DNA of 64,000 bases from Nostoc linckia FACHB-104 (GTDB lineage Bacteria; Cyanobacteriota; Cyanobacteriia; Cyanobacteriales; Nostocaceae): NCBI RefSeq assembly GCF_014696615.1, contig NZ_JACJQJ010000031.1, forward strand, positions 1 through 64,000, in the 5' to 3' direction. Each line of letters starts with the position of its first letter. The first letter of the stretch is position 1. The position numbers and the translations under genes were made by a program. This document shows positions 1 to 8,260 of this stretch, piece by piece. Under the pieces are notes generated by a model. The model did not search any database. It was not told the DNA's origin and was given only the letters and a program-made list of their open reading frames with translations.

Positions 1-440
1 AATTTTGGAGGGGGTTTGGGGGACGCAACCGTCACCCAATCGGGGGTTTGGGGGAGAATCCCCCAATTCTTCTGGCTTCTTTAATAAGTGACAAATCAAT
101 CGCTAATGAGCTTAACCCCAGCGTATTGCTTTTTCAGGGGAACACCCGCAACGCAGTGGCATGGAGTTAGGGGTATCTAAAAGTATTTGCTACATCATTG
201 AGGACTTTTCAAACATCCTCCAAGAAAGAAAAGCTAGGTTTATTAAAAAACCTGGTTTTTATATTTTTACTAGAAAAATTTTTAAAATTATTTAAGATTT
301 ATTGGAGTATTTAAATGATATTAAAATAAGATTTTTATAACTTTAGATAAAATATTCGTCTGACTTTAGAGAGTCAACAAATTACCATCAAAAACTTTAT
401 TTTAAATATATAAAATCATTGGCTTAAAACTTGCAGACTA
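1..440. other. Intergenic region at window start
   Basis: I see no supported gene in this AT-rich stretch. The first 70 bases are G-rich direct repeats around GGGGGTTTGGGGGA, a spacer repeat type common in cyanobacteria. A likely terminator lies at 234-262 and is listed separately; it may end a gene that lies before the window. Confidence 0.5.
234..262 (+). terminator. Probable Rho-independent terminator
   Basis: CTAGGTTT and AAACCTGG can form an 8-bp stem (one G-U pair) with a 5-6 nt loop, followed directly by a T run. No gene in the window ends just upstream, so it would serve a gene further upstream or an unannotated transcript. Confidence 0.45.
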
Positions 441-602
441 ATGAATACATCGAAATCAATAACCAGAAAGACTGTAGCAGCAGTACAGCTAAAGCATATT
501 CGCCTGTCACTACAAAGTATGATCAATCATTTAAATAATGATTGCCCTGATTGCCCTGGTAACCACAATTGTCATTGCCTGCAGATAAGCGGGAATAGAT
601 AA
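441..602 (+). CDS. Possible 53-residue Cys/His-rich small protein
   Basis: An uninterrupted ATG-initiated frame of 53 codons ends with TAA. The first two thirds are basic and helix-prone. The C-terminal third holds a dense cluster, DCPDCPGNHNCHC, giving Cys-x2-Cys and Cys-x-Cys with nearby His residues, as in small metal-binding peptides. No convincing Shine-Dalgarno sequence precedes the ATG and I do not recognise a family. The order of Cys and His residues is the only argument that it is coding. It lies upstream of the cheR-cheB pair in the same direction, separated from it by a MITE-like repeat. Confidence 0.35.
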   Translation: MNTSKSITRKTVAAVQLKHIRLSLQSMINHLNNDCPDCPGNHNCHCLQISGNR

Positions 603-642
603 TATTTCCCAAACATGGTTTACTAAGTAATAGCAATTGGCG

Positions 643-758
643 ATATCAGACTTAAATTTAATTTTTGCGAAGCTTTCGCTCTTACCTTCCATCTGTACCC
701 TATTGTCTGTTTCCTTTATCCGCCAGCAATTTCATTAATCACAGCGAATAGCTTATAG
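643..758 (+). repeat. MITE-like repeat family A, diverged copy
   Basis: The left end (cagacttaaatttaattttt) and right end (aatcacagcgaatagcttatag) match the ends of the better preserved copy at 3126-3239, and the interior shares short blocks such as ccatct and actgtct-like stretches. It ends directly before the TTG at 759, which argues that the cheR frame between 759 and 806 is not translated. Confidence 0.5.
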
Positions 759-806
759 TTGGATATTTACAGCAAGAAGACTTTTTTATCTTCTTTCGCC
801 TTTGTT

Positions 807-1637
807 ATGACTTCACCCAAAGCAAAACTAGAAGATATTGAAATTCAGTTACTACTTGAAGGAATTTACCGTTACTGGGGTTACGACTTCCGTAATTATG
901 CTTTTTCCTCTCTCAAACGTCGTATCCAAAATTTTATCAAAATAGAAGGCTATACAAGTGTTTCAGAATTGCAAGCACGAGTACTACATGATAGTAACTG
1001 TTTAGAAAGATTCTTGCTCAGTCTCACAGTAAATGTTACTTCCATGTTTCGCGATCCTAGTTTTTATCTAGCTTTGAGAAAAGAGGTAATTCCGCTTTTG
1101 CGTACCTATCCTTTTATTCGCATTTGGCACGCAGGATGCTCAACAGGAGAAGAAGTTTACTCAATGGCAATTTTACTACAGGAGGAAAATCTTTATCAAC
1201 GTTGCCGGATTTATGCTACCGACTTTAATGAAAAAGTACTACAAAAAGCTAGAACTGGCATTTTTTCTCTCAAACTCATGCAGGATTATACTCAACTTTA
1301 CCTGAAAGCAGGAGGAAAAGAGTCTTTTTCTGAGTACTATACCGCAGCTTACGACAGTGCAATTTTTCGTGCTTCTTTACGAGAAAATATTGTCTTTGCT
1401 CAACATAACTTAGCCACAGATAGTTCTTTTAATGAATTTCATATCATTATTTGTCGCAATGTTTTAATATATTTTAACCAAACCCTACAAAAGCGAGTCC
1501 ATGAACTTTTTTATAATAGCCTTTGTTCTTTTGGTATTCTCGGTTTAGGACGACAAGAATCAATTCGTTTTACTCCCCATGACCATCAATATCAAGAGCT
1601 TGTCAAAGGTGAAAAGCTCTATCGGAGGTTGAATTAG
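807..1637 (+). CDS. cheR: CheR-type chemoreceptor glutamate methyltransferase
   Basis: This enzyme uses S-adenosylmethionine to methylate glutamates on chemoreceptors or related sensory proteins in the cytoplasm. The 276-residue product has the usual CheR layout: an N-terminal helical CheR_N domain (about residues 1-75), the NVTSMFRDP stretch (about 76-84), the SAM-binding motif AGCSTGEEVYS (about 109-119) and the ICRNVLIYF motif near residue 225. A TTG 48 bases upstream is in frame, but it abuts a repeat and the added residues are not CheR-like, so ATG 807 is preferred. The stop codon overlaps the start of cheB (TAGTG), so the two are surely co-transcribed and probably translationally coupled. 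No receptor, CheA or CheW is nearby. The family is clear; the target is unknown. Confidence 0.9.
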   Translation: MTSPKAKLEDIEIQLLLEGIYRYWGYDFRNYAFSSLKRRIQNFIKIEGYTSVSELQARVLHDSNCLERFLLSLTVNVTSMFRDPSFYLALRKEVIPLLRTYPFIRIWHAGCSTGEEVYSMAILLQEENLYQRCRIYATDFNEKVLQKARTGIFSLKLMQDYTQLYLKAGGKESFSEYYTAAYDSAIFRASLRENIVFAQHNLATDSSFNEFHIIICRNVLIYFNQTLQKRVHELFYNSLCSFGILGLGRQESIRFTPHDHQYQELVKGEKLYRRLN

Positions 1638-2197
1638 TGGTGTTTAAAATTGTAGTCATAGGTGCATCATTAGGCGGATTTACAGCTTTAAAAGAAATAT
1701 TAGGAAACTTACCTAAAAACTTAAAATTGCCTATAGTAGTTGCACAGCATCGGCATCGAGAATCCTACAGTACATTGAGCGAATTTTTACAAAAGCATAC
1801 ATCTTTACAAGTCCGAGAGGTAGAAGACAAAGATGAAATTTCATCAGGGTATGTTTATTTAGCACCTGCTGATTACCATTTGTTAGTAGAATCTGGCTAT
1901 TTCGCTCTTTCGACTGATGAGCCAATTTCCTATGCTCGACCTTCAATTGATGTCTTGTTTGAATCGGCTGCTGATATTTATGGTGAACAAGTAATTGGTG
2001 TAATATTAACAGGAGCAAATGAAGATGGTGTACAAGGTTTAAAAGCGATCAAGTCGCGGTTGGGGATAGCAATAGTTCAAGATCCGACTACGGCTGAATG
2101 TTCAGTCATGCCAAAAGCAGCAATTAATGCTGTTGCTGTAGACTGGATTTTGTCACCAAAAGAAATAGGTGAAAAAATAGTTTATCTTTGTGATTAG
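1637..2197 (+). CDS. cheB: CheB-type protein-glutamate methylesterase, catalytic domain only
   Basis: This enzyme removes methyl groups added by CheR. The 186-residue protein is only the C-terminal esterase domain; the response-regulator domain of classical CheB (about 350 residues in total) is absent. The catalytic triad is visible: Ser11 in IGASLGGF, His38 in VAQHRHRE and Asp130 in TGANEDGVQG. The AIVQDPTTAECSVMPKAAI region is typical. Translation starts with GTG at 1637, overlapping the cheR stop. Without a receiver domain, esterase activity cannot be controlled by phosphorylation in the classical way. Such stand-alone CheR/CheB pairs occur with sensory kinases as well as with motility systems. 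Confidence 0.88.
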   Translation: MVFKIVVIGASLGGFTALKEILGNLPKNLKLPIVVAQHRHRESYSTLSEFLQKHTSLQVREVEDKDEISSGYVYLAPADYHLLVESGYFALSTDEPISYARPSIDVLFESAADIYGEQVIGVILTGANEDGVQGLKAIKSRLGIAIVQDPTTAECSVMPKAAINAVAVDWILSPKEIGEKIVYLCD

Positions 2198-2504
2198 ATA
2201 ATCAGATAATATTGCACTTAACTAAATTATATTCGGCAAGGATTCGAGTTTTGATTTTACAAACATAAGAGTAACATTTTCCTAAATTAACCTCTGCTAT
2301 TAAGTATTTTTTCTTGGTTTAACTAGAATGCGCTAGCCCTGTACTAAAAATCAGTTTTACATAATATTAATCACTGTGTTTTTAGAATAGACATAAACAA
2401 AAAATCTTACTACTATATATAATTGCTCTCTAATCCAGTTGCTACTATCAAAGCCTATGTCATATACTTAGTCTTAGATTTATATTAATTTTATTCAGTC
2501 ACAG
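2198..2504. other. Intergenic region, AT-rich
   Basis: No open frame, hairpin with T run, or recognisable repeat was found between cheB and the NADAR gene. A promoter for the NADAR gene is probably here, but I cannot place it with confidence. Confidence 0.4.
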
Positions 2505-2951
2505 ATGACCATTTATTTTTATGCAGTTCGTGAAGAATATGGCTGTTTTTCTAACTTTTCAGCTCATGGGTTTGAGTTAGATGGTTTATATTGGCCTACA
2601 AGCGAACATTATTTTCAAGCACAAAAGTTTATTGGCACTTTGCATTTAGAACAAATTCGCTTAGTAAAAACTCCTAAAGATGCTGCCAGAATGGGACGTG
2701 AGAGAAGCCGTCCTCTGCGTCAAGATTGGGAACAAGTTAAAGACGATGTAATGCGAAAGGCAGTACTACGTAAATTTGAAACCCATGCAGATATTAGGGA
2801 AATCCTCCTTGCTACTGGTAATGAAGATATAGTAGAAAACTCTCCCATTGACTTTTACTGGGGTTGTGGTTCTGATGGTAGTGGTAAAAATATGTTGGGA
2901 TTAATTTTAATGGAAGTGCGAGAAACACTTCGTTCTACTCACAGTGCCTAG
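2505..2951 (+). CDS. NADAR family protein (YbiA-like N-glycosidase)
   Basis: NADAR proteins act on ADP-ribose-related or riboflavin-pathway intermediates. The plant and E. coli YbiA members hydrolyse the N-glycosidic bond of reactive early riboflavin intermediates. The 148-residue product has the diagnostic features: an N-terminal FSNFS-like stretch (YGCFSNFSAHGF), YWPTSEHYFQAQKF, a central AARMGRERSRPLRQDW block and a C-terminal FYWGCGSDGSGKNMLG block. The length is normal for the single-domain family. It stands alone, followed by two MITE-like repeats. The molecular role is inferred from the family; a part in nucleotide damage control or ADP-ribose metabolism is also possible. Confidence 0.88.
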   Translation: MTIYFYAVREEYGCFSNFSAHGFELDGLYWPTSEHYFQAQKFIGTLHLEQIRLVKTPKDAARMGRERSRPLRQDWEQVKDDVMRKAVLRKFETHADIREILLATGNEDIVENSPIDFYWGCGSDGSGKNMLGLILMEVRETLRSTHSA

Positions 2952-2983
2952 ATGTAGATTCAGAGTCCCATAATTTAGTTGAT

Positions 2984-3085
2984 CAGGCTCATATTTGATT
3001 TTTGAAAAAATCAGTATAACTTGATTATTTTTTCTCTATTTTCTTCTTATAGCAGTGATTTTAGTAATCACAGTTGATTGCTATA
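2984..3085 (+). repeat. MITE-like repeat family A
   Basis: The left end GGCTCATATTTGATTTTTG and right end CAGTTGATTGCTATATA match the ends of the adjacent copy at 3126-3239. The two copies share the flanking sequence TTAG/GATCA, so they look like a tandem pair. Length is about 100 bp and no coding potential is seen. Confidence 0.6.
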
Positions 3086-3125
3086 TATCCTCTTAAGAGG
3101 TAAATTAATTTTGAATTAGATCAAC

Positions 3126-3239
3126 TATAGGACTCATATTTGATTTTTGCGAAGCTAGGTATATCTTGACTCCGTCATTCCATCTTCCCTATTTACTGTC
3201 TACGCAAATCATTTCTCCTAATCAAATCGGATTGCTATA
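3126..3239 (+). repeat. MITE-like repeat family A, best preserved copy
   Basis: The 114-bp element is bounded by imperfect terminal inverted repeats, TATAGGACTCATATTTGATT at the left and AATCAAATCGGATTGCTATA at the right (the latter reverse-complements to TATAGCAATCCGATTTGATT). The size, inverted ends and absence of a transposase fit a non-autonomous miniature transposable element. Related copies occur at 643, 2984, 15048, 58896 and 62082. Confidence 0.65.
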
Positions 3240-3291
3240 TGTTATCTAAGAAAAGCTGAAAATTAGCAATCTGTAAAGGAGTTAACTAATT

Positions 3292-3594
3292 ATGTCTCTA
3301 TCATCAATAAACAAGAAATATTGCAAATGGTTTTGGGATGAATCTTTGGGAGGAGAGTATGATAATTGGGGTACTAGTACCTACTTCATGGAGGTTGGGC
3401 ATGATTTGTATGCAATTAGACAAGTAGAGATTTATGAAAATGGCAATGTCTTATTTTATGATTCCAGCCATGTTGCAGATGATTATGGCCGATTGTGCGA
3501 CAAACAACTCAATGAAGAGGATGTCAAAGATTTTGCCATTAATCAAGCGGAATTTGAACAAATATGGCATACAAAAATTCCGATGAATCGCTGA
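3292..3594 (+). CDS. Small conserved hypothetical protein, DUF6881-like
   Basis: The 100-residue acidic protein starts at an ATG with a clear ribosome-binding site (AAAGGAG about 9 bases upstream). It is rich in aromatic residues (KWFWDESLGGEYDNWGTS) and contains the pattern YAIRQVEIYENGNVLFYD. That resembles the DUF6881 family, which is found alone and in toxin-immunity or polymorphic-toxin settings. This assignment is from memory of the family pattern and is tentative. No signal peptide or membrane segment is seen. It stands alone behind the repeats; its function is unknown. Confidence 0.65.
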   Translation: MSLSSINKKYCKWFWDESLGGEYDNWGTSTYFMEVGHDLYAIRQVEIYENGNVLFYDSSHVADDYGRLCDKQLNEEDVKDFAINQAEFEQIWHTKIPMNR

Positions 3595-3777
3595 AATTTA
3601 TGTAACCGAAAGTGTGTGTATGTTACGCAATAACTATAATTAATTGCCGCTGAATAGTAGGAATTTTAACTAATCGAAGTCAGCGAGGGCTAGTAGTAAA
3701 TTTATGGCTAATGTGAATATATATCCAATATTTTGGGAATACTAAAGATTATCAGCAAACATAACAGGACTTGGTCG

Positions 3778-4872
3778 ATGTCTACAGGCGGATGGAATCC
3801 TAATTTCAAAAATACAGATTCCTCAAAACTTCCAACATCATATCGGAAAATAGGGAAGCACAAAACCATTATTCATAAATTTGACCAAGCTACCCTAGAA
3901 GAAATTACAGTTTCACCAGAAACTAATGCCCAGCTAGCAGCAGCATCCCAGCTACTACGTCAAGGAGTTCAACAGCAGCAAGCTGGTGATTTGGCGGCTG
4001 CAATCAATTCTTTAGAAGAATCTCTGGTATTGTTTCAAGCCATTGGGGATAGACACAAGCAGGAAAAAGTGCTTTCCTTGTTGGCATTAATCGCTTATAC
4101 CCTCGGTCACTACCAGAAAACTATCTCTTACTGCCAACAGTGCCTCTGTTTGATGGAGGATATTTCAGATTTGTTAGTGAAAATGCAAGTATTATCTCAT
4201 TTAGGTAATGCTTACCGACACCTAAATGAATATGACAAAGCTATTGAGTTTTTAGAACAATGTTTGAAAATTACCCAGCACAAGCAAGAGAAGCGTAGTC
4301 AAGTAGCTGCTTTAAATAACCTAGGATTAGTTTATAAAGCTGTGGGTAACTTTGCACAGGCAATTAGATATCAAGAGCAAAGTTTAGCAATACTACAAGA
4401 ACTTAAAGACCATTGGGGAGAAGAACAAGTACTCAAGAATTTAGGTAATGCTTGGTATGCATTGGATGATTACCCAAAAGCGATCGCATATTATGAAAAA
4501 TGTGTAGTCATATCACACAAATTGAAAAATTTTCGTAGTGCGATTCATGTCTTAAAGAATCTGGCTAATGCTTGCTATGCTTTAGGGAATTACAGTCAAG
4601 CTATTATTTACTATCAAGAGCGTTTGCAATTAGCCAGAGAACTTCAAGATAAGCGAACTGAAGAACAGTCTTTAGGAAGTTTAGGAGTTGCTTGTGAAGC
4701 TTTGGGTGATTATGCCAGAGCAATCTTATACCATGAAGAGCGTTTGCTTTTAGCTATCAGTCTCCAAGATACCCGCAGTCAAGAACAAGCTTTTGCTAGC
4801 CTGAAAGTTGCCTGTTATGCCCTAGGTGATTATGCCAAACTTATGCAATACGAACAACAGGTTGAGGGTTAG
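3778..4872 (+). CDS. Tetratricopeptide-repeat protein
   Basis: The 364-residue product has about seven consecutive TPR units of roughly 40 residues from about residue 60 to the end. Recurrent blocks such as LGNAYRHLNEYDKAIEFLEQ, LGLVYKAVGNFAQAIRYQEQ and LGNAWYALDDYPKAIAYYEK alternate small and aromatic residues in the canonical TPR positions. Repeats of this length are typical of cyanobacterial TPR_12-type scaffolds (compare Rapsyn/LGN). No enzymatic domain, signal peptide or membrane span is seen, so it probably serves as a protein-interaction scaffold in the cytoplasm. An in-frame TTG at 3733 would add 15 residues; ATG 3778 is preferred. The partner is unknown. Confidence 0.85.
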   Translation: MSTGGWNPNFKNTDSSKLPTSYRKIGKHKTIIHKFDQATLEEITVSPETNAQLAAASQLLRQGVQQQQAGDLAAAINSLEESLVLFQAIGDRHKQEKVLSLLALIAYTLGHYQKTISYCQQCLCLMEDISDLLVKMQVLSHLGNAYRHLNEYDKAIEFLEQCLKITQHKQEKRSQVAALNNLGLVYKAVGNFAQAIRYQEQSLAILQELKDHWGEEQVLKNLGNAWYALDDYPKAIAYYEKCVVISHKLKNFRSAIHVLKNLANACYALGNYSQAIIYYQERLQLARELQDKRTEEQSLGSLGVACEALGDYARAILYHEERLLLAISLQDTRSQEQAFASLKVACYALGDYAKLMQYEQQVEG

Positions 4873-4943
4873 GGATTGGCGATATAGCAATGGGGATAAA
4901 GGATTTGGGAATTACTGCAACCAGTTGAAAATGGTTTGGTTTT

Positions 4944-5068
4944 GGGACTTCCAGAAAATAATTATCCCATTTTCATAGCTGCAGATTCTTTCTCCTCTGC
5001 TTCCTTTGCTGACAAAGCGTTCGCGTAGCGTCCCGCAGGGATGGAATATTTTTTTAGTTGGAAGTCCC
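4944..5068 (+). repeat. MITE-like repeat family B with nested dispersed repeat
   Basis: The element is bounded by a perfect 10-bp inverted repeat, GGGACTTCCA and TGGAAGTCCC, flanked on both sides by TTT (a possible 3-bp target duplication). The interior is nearly identical, in reverse orientation, to the element at 50662-50757. This copy is about 30 bp longer because a small dispersed repeat (ttcgcgtagcgtcccgcagg) interrupts it at about 5023-5050. It sits between the TPR gene and the uracil-DNA glycosylase gene. Confidence 0.8.
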
Positions 5069-5212
5069 TTTGCTCATGATACCGATACAACTGATACAAT
5101 AAATGTTCTGTGAATAAAATTTTCAGCTGTAGCTGATTTTTCCAAGTCTTCCACATCAGAAGTATTGCACTCAGATGAAACAGGTGGTATTTTCACCCAA
5201 ATCTAGATTGTC

Positions 5213-5893
5213 ATGAGCAGCGAAACCCAACTTAGCCTATTCGACGATTCCACTTTTAATCAACGAGATCTGATTCCCACAGACGCTAAAATTCCCATAC
5301 CTGCCAATACCTATTCTGATATGACAGAGTTGGCACAACACTGTAATCAGTGCCATCGTTGTGGATTAGGAAATAACCGCACTCATGCTGTGGTAGGACG
5401 CGGAAACCTCAAAGCACCAATTATGGTTGTGGGGGAAGCACCAGGCCAAAACGAAGACGAAACAGGGTTACCATTTGTAGGCAAATCAGGGCAGTTGTTA
5501 GAGAAAATCTTGGCATCTGTAAGTCTGAGTACTGAGACTGATGTGTACATTTGTAATATCAACAAATGTCGCCCGCCAGAAAATCGAGTACCAACCACGG
5601 AAGAAATGGCAGCTTGCTTGCCTTACTTATTAGAACAAATTCGTTTAGTTGACCCGAAAATCATTTTATTAACTGGTGCAACTGCAGTTAAAGGCTTAAC
5701 TAACGACAAGCGGGGAATTACCAAAATTCGCGGACAGTGGATAGAGTGGCAGGGACGTTTGTGTATGCCGATTTTCCATCCTTCCTATCTACTGCGGAAC
5801 CCTTCTAGGGAAGTAGGTGGCCCTAAATGGTTGATGTGGCAAGATATACAAGAAGTCCGCGCTAAGTATGATGAAATTAGGCAAACACATTGA
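5213..5893 (+). CDS. Family 4 (thermostable-type) uracil-DNA glycosylase
   Basis: The enzyme removes uracil from DNA to start base-excision repair and contains a 4Fe-4S cluster in this family. Visible signatures in the 226-residue protein are the cysteine cluster CNQCHRC (residues 44-50), the active-site block GEAPGQNEDETGLPFVG, a later cysteine-containing block NINKCRPPENRVPT, and the HPSYLLRNP motif near the C-terminus. These define the family also annotated as UdgA or SPO1-type. About 40 extra N-terminal residues (SLFDD...) are variable. It is a single gene with its own upstream region. Confidence 0.92.
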   Translation: MSSETQLSLFDDSTFNQRDLIPTDAKIPIPANTYSDMTELAQHCNQCHRCGLGNNRTHAVVGRGNLKAPIMVVGEAPGQNEDETGLPFVGKSGQLLEKILASVSLSTETDVYICNINKCRPPENRVPTTEEMAACLPYLLEQIRLVDPKIILLTGATAVKGLTNDKRGITKIRGQWIEWQGRLCMPIFHPSYLLRNPSREVGGPKWLMWQDIQEVRAKYDEIRQTH

Positions 5894-6228
5894 ATCTGCT
5901 GTGATACTTATTGCTTAAACTACTGTCGTCATTTGATTTTGGATTCACCTCTTCTTTAAACAAGAGGCTGGAACATCACGCAGATATTGGGTTGGATGCA
6001 ATACTTGTCGGTTAAGGGCAAAAGGGGAAGGGGAAAAGGGGCAAGAAAAAATCTTTAACCCTTAACCTTTCACCTTTTCCCCAAACCAAATTAAGAGTAC
6101 GCGCTTCGGGGCAGGGCAGTGCCCATGCCCCTACAATTATCTGTATCTCACCAACTTGCAATCTGCTGTAAGTGCATTCCACCTATTGCTGAATTTTCAC
6201 CCACAACAAAATTCATCCCATTGGGTTG
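5894..6228. other. Convergent intergenic region with spacer repeats
   Basis: This lies between two gene ends. It holds a hairpin CCTCTT/AAGAGG (5949-5968) without a T run, purine-rich spacer repeats of the gggaaaagggg type around 6015-6085, and a G/C hairpin with GGGGCA and TGCCCC arms around 6108-6132 that recurs widely in cyanobacterial genomes. No gene is supported. Confidence 0.45.
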
Positions 6229-8061
6229 CTACTCAATTTTGAGATTAAAGGGTAAACGTGCGTAGACTCCTTGGGGATCGTTCATCTTTTGCAAAACGGA
6301 TAATTCCTCTTGGAGTTTGGCAAATTCTGCGGTGAGGGGATTGGATTGTTTAACTTGCGCCTTCGGAATTCCTAAAACACTGCGCGCTTCTTGTGTGGAT
6401 ATGCCAAAAAAGCGTTCTTCAAAGCTGCTATTTTGAGGATATTCTTTGACTTGCCAATCTTTACCGAGTTTTGCTTGTTTGGCAGCATATTCTATAGCTG
6501 CACTCAAGCCGCCAATTTCATCGACTAAACCAATTTCTTTGGCGGCTGTACCAGACCAAACTCTACCTTGGGCAATTTCTGCTACCCTTGTTCCTGGGAG
6601 TTTGCGACCTTGAGATACTTTATTGAGGAACATATTGTAAATGCGGTTAACACTGCGCTGATAAAGTGCTAACTCTTCGGGTGATTTGGGGCGCGAAACG
6701 GTTTGACTATCAGCATAGCGCCCAGTTTTCACGGAATCCCAGGTGACACCATTATCATTGGCTAATTTTTGTCCGTTGAACAGTAAGCCAAATACACCAA
6801 TTGAACCAGTGATGGTATTGGGTTCAGCAAAAATCCGGTTGGAATCGCTAGCAATCCAGTAACCACCAGAGGCGGCGACATCTCCCATTGAGACTACTAC
6901 TGGTTTAACTTGGCGAGTCAGTCGCACTTCTCGTTGCATTACTTCGGCGGCTGTGGCGCTACCACCAGGACTATTAACCCGCAAAATCACAGCTTTGACA
7001 TCATCGTCTTGGCGGAGTTTGTTGAATATTTTCGCATAGCGATCGCCTCCGACTTCACCATCGCCACCTTTACCATCAACTATCTCACCTTCTGCATAGA
7101 CTACAGCAATTTTATTCTTCGATTTGCGTTCTACACCTAATGTTTTACCAGGAACTTGAGCGTATTCACTCAGACTAATTTGGCGGAAGGTTTTATCATC
7201 TTTATCGCTATCGGTTAATTTTTTCAGGTCGCTAACTACTTCATCAAGATAAGCTACCCGATCTACTAAACCATTAGATTTCGCTTGTGGTGCTTCTAAT
7301 ACTGCTTGATTATCTGCGATCGCCTGCAATTTTTCTGCACCCATTTTGCGACTTCCAGCGACAGCAACGCGCCACTCTCGCCAAACATCATCTAACAATT
7401 TCTGCGTTTGTTCGCGGTTTTCTGGACTTAGTTGTTTTAATATAAATGGTTCGACTGCGCCTTTAAATTTACCGACGCGCACCACCTGTACGCCAATTCC
7501 ATATTTCTCTAATGCACCAGCTAGAAACATTGGCTGAGAACTTAAACCGTTAACTTCCATCATCCCCAAGGGATTCAGGACAACGGTATCTGCTACAGAA
7601 CTGAGATAATAATCCTTTTCCTCCCAGTCCTTACCATAAGCTATTACCTTTTTCCCCGCCGCACGAAACTGCTGCAATTCTTGGCGAATTTCCTTTAAGG
7701 ATGCATAACCTGCACCATTACTTCCAGTCTGGCTTGCATCTAGGTAAATACCTACAATTCGTGGATCGCGTCGCGCTTTTTCTAAAGTATCCAAAACGCT
7801 GCGAAGTCCCATTCTGTTTTCTTCTACACCTGAGACTACCTTCTGAATAAAGCCATCAGAACTCGGTTCGCCATCGGTGATGTTCATTGATAAGTCAAAA
7901 ACAATTACAGATTTATCTTTGACTTCCGGCCCCGTATCTTTAGAACTAGCAGCTGCAAATAGCAATAAAAATAGTCCAGTAGTACCAATACCACTGAAAA
8001 TAATAAGTCCTAATAAGCTGCCAACCAAGCTGGCAAAGGTTTGTTGGAAAAAAGTACGCAT
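6229..8061 (-). CDS. sppA: Signal peptide peptidase SppA, long (67K) form
   Basis: This membrane-anchored serine protease digests cleaved signal peptides and other membrane or lumenal peptides. In cyanobacteria SppA has been linked to light acclimation and antenna turnover. The 610-residue product has the tandem two-domain layout of E. coli SppA. An N-terminal transmembrane segment (about residues 12-37) comes first, then the domain with the general base Lys200 in VGKFKGAVEPF, then the domain with the nucleophile Ser398 in GDVAASGGYW, next to VNSPGGSATAAEVMQ. Its length matches the family and no frameshift is seen. It is followed on the same strand by nothing closer than 300 bp and preceded by idi2 about 200 bp away. 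Confidence 0.93.
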   Translation of the reverse strand: MRTFFQQTFASLVGSLLGLIIFSGIGTTGLFLLLFAAASSKDTGPEVKDKSVIVFDLSMNITDGEPSSDGFIQKVVSGVEENRMGLRSVLDTLEKARRDPRIVGIYLDASQTGSNGAGYASLKEIRQELQQFRAAGKKVIAYGKDWEEKDYYLSSVADTVVLNPLGMMEVNGLSSQPMFLAGALEKYGIGVQVVRVGKFKGAVEPFILKQLSPENREQTQKLLDDVWREWRVAVAGSRKMGAEKLQAIADNQAVLEAPQAKSNGLVDRVAYLDEVVSDLKKLTDSDKDDKTFRQISLSEYAQVPGKTLGVERKSKNKIAVVYAEGEIVDGKGGDGEVGGDRYAKIFNKLRQDDDVKAVILRVNSPGGSATAAEVMQREVRLTRQVKPVVVSMGDVAASGGYWIASDSNRIFAEPNTITGSIGVFGLLFNGQKLANDNGVTWDSVKTGRYADSQTVSRPKSPEELALYQRSVNRIYNMFLNKVSQGRKLPGTRVAEIAQGRVWSGTAAKEIGLVDEIGGLSAAIEYAAKQAKLGKDWQVKEYPQNSSFEERFFGISTQEARSVLGIPKAQVKQSNPLTAEFAKLQEELSVLQKMNDPQGVYARLPFNLKIE

Positions 8062-8260
8062 AGAAGGATGAAGGCTGAGGTATGAAGTATGAAATATGAA
8101 TGATGAACTATAAATAACGCAAAACTTGTTAAGCTAGCCCCACATGAAAAAAACCAAGGGAAGAAAATTCTTTTCCCAATCCCCAATCCCCAGTCCCTAG
8201 TCGCCAATCCCTTGCAATTCACCCTGAAAATTTCCATTTGTGTGTTTACAGACACAATCA

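Noticed and set aside
3733-3777. TTG start extending the TPR protein by 15 residues
   Set aside because: The added residues are not TPR-like and no ribosome-binding site precedes the TTG.
4962-5156. 64-codon minus-strand frame beginning MWKTWKNQ
   Set aside because: It lies across repeat family B and its nested dispersed repeat; no family resemblance.
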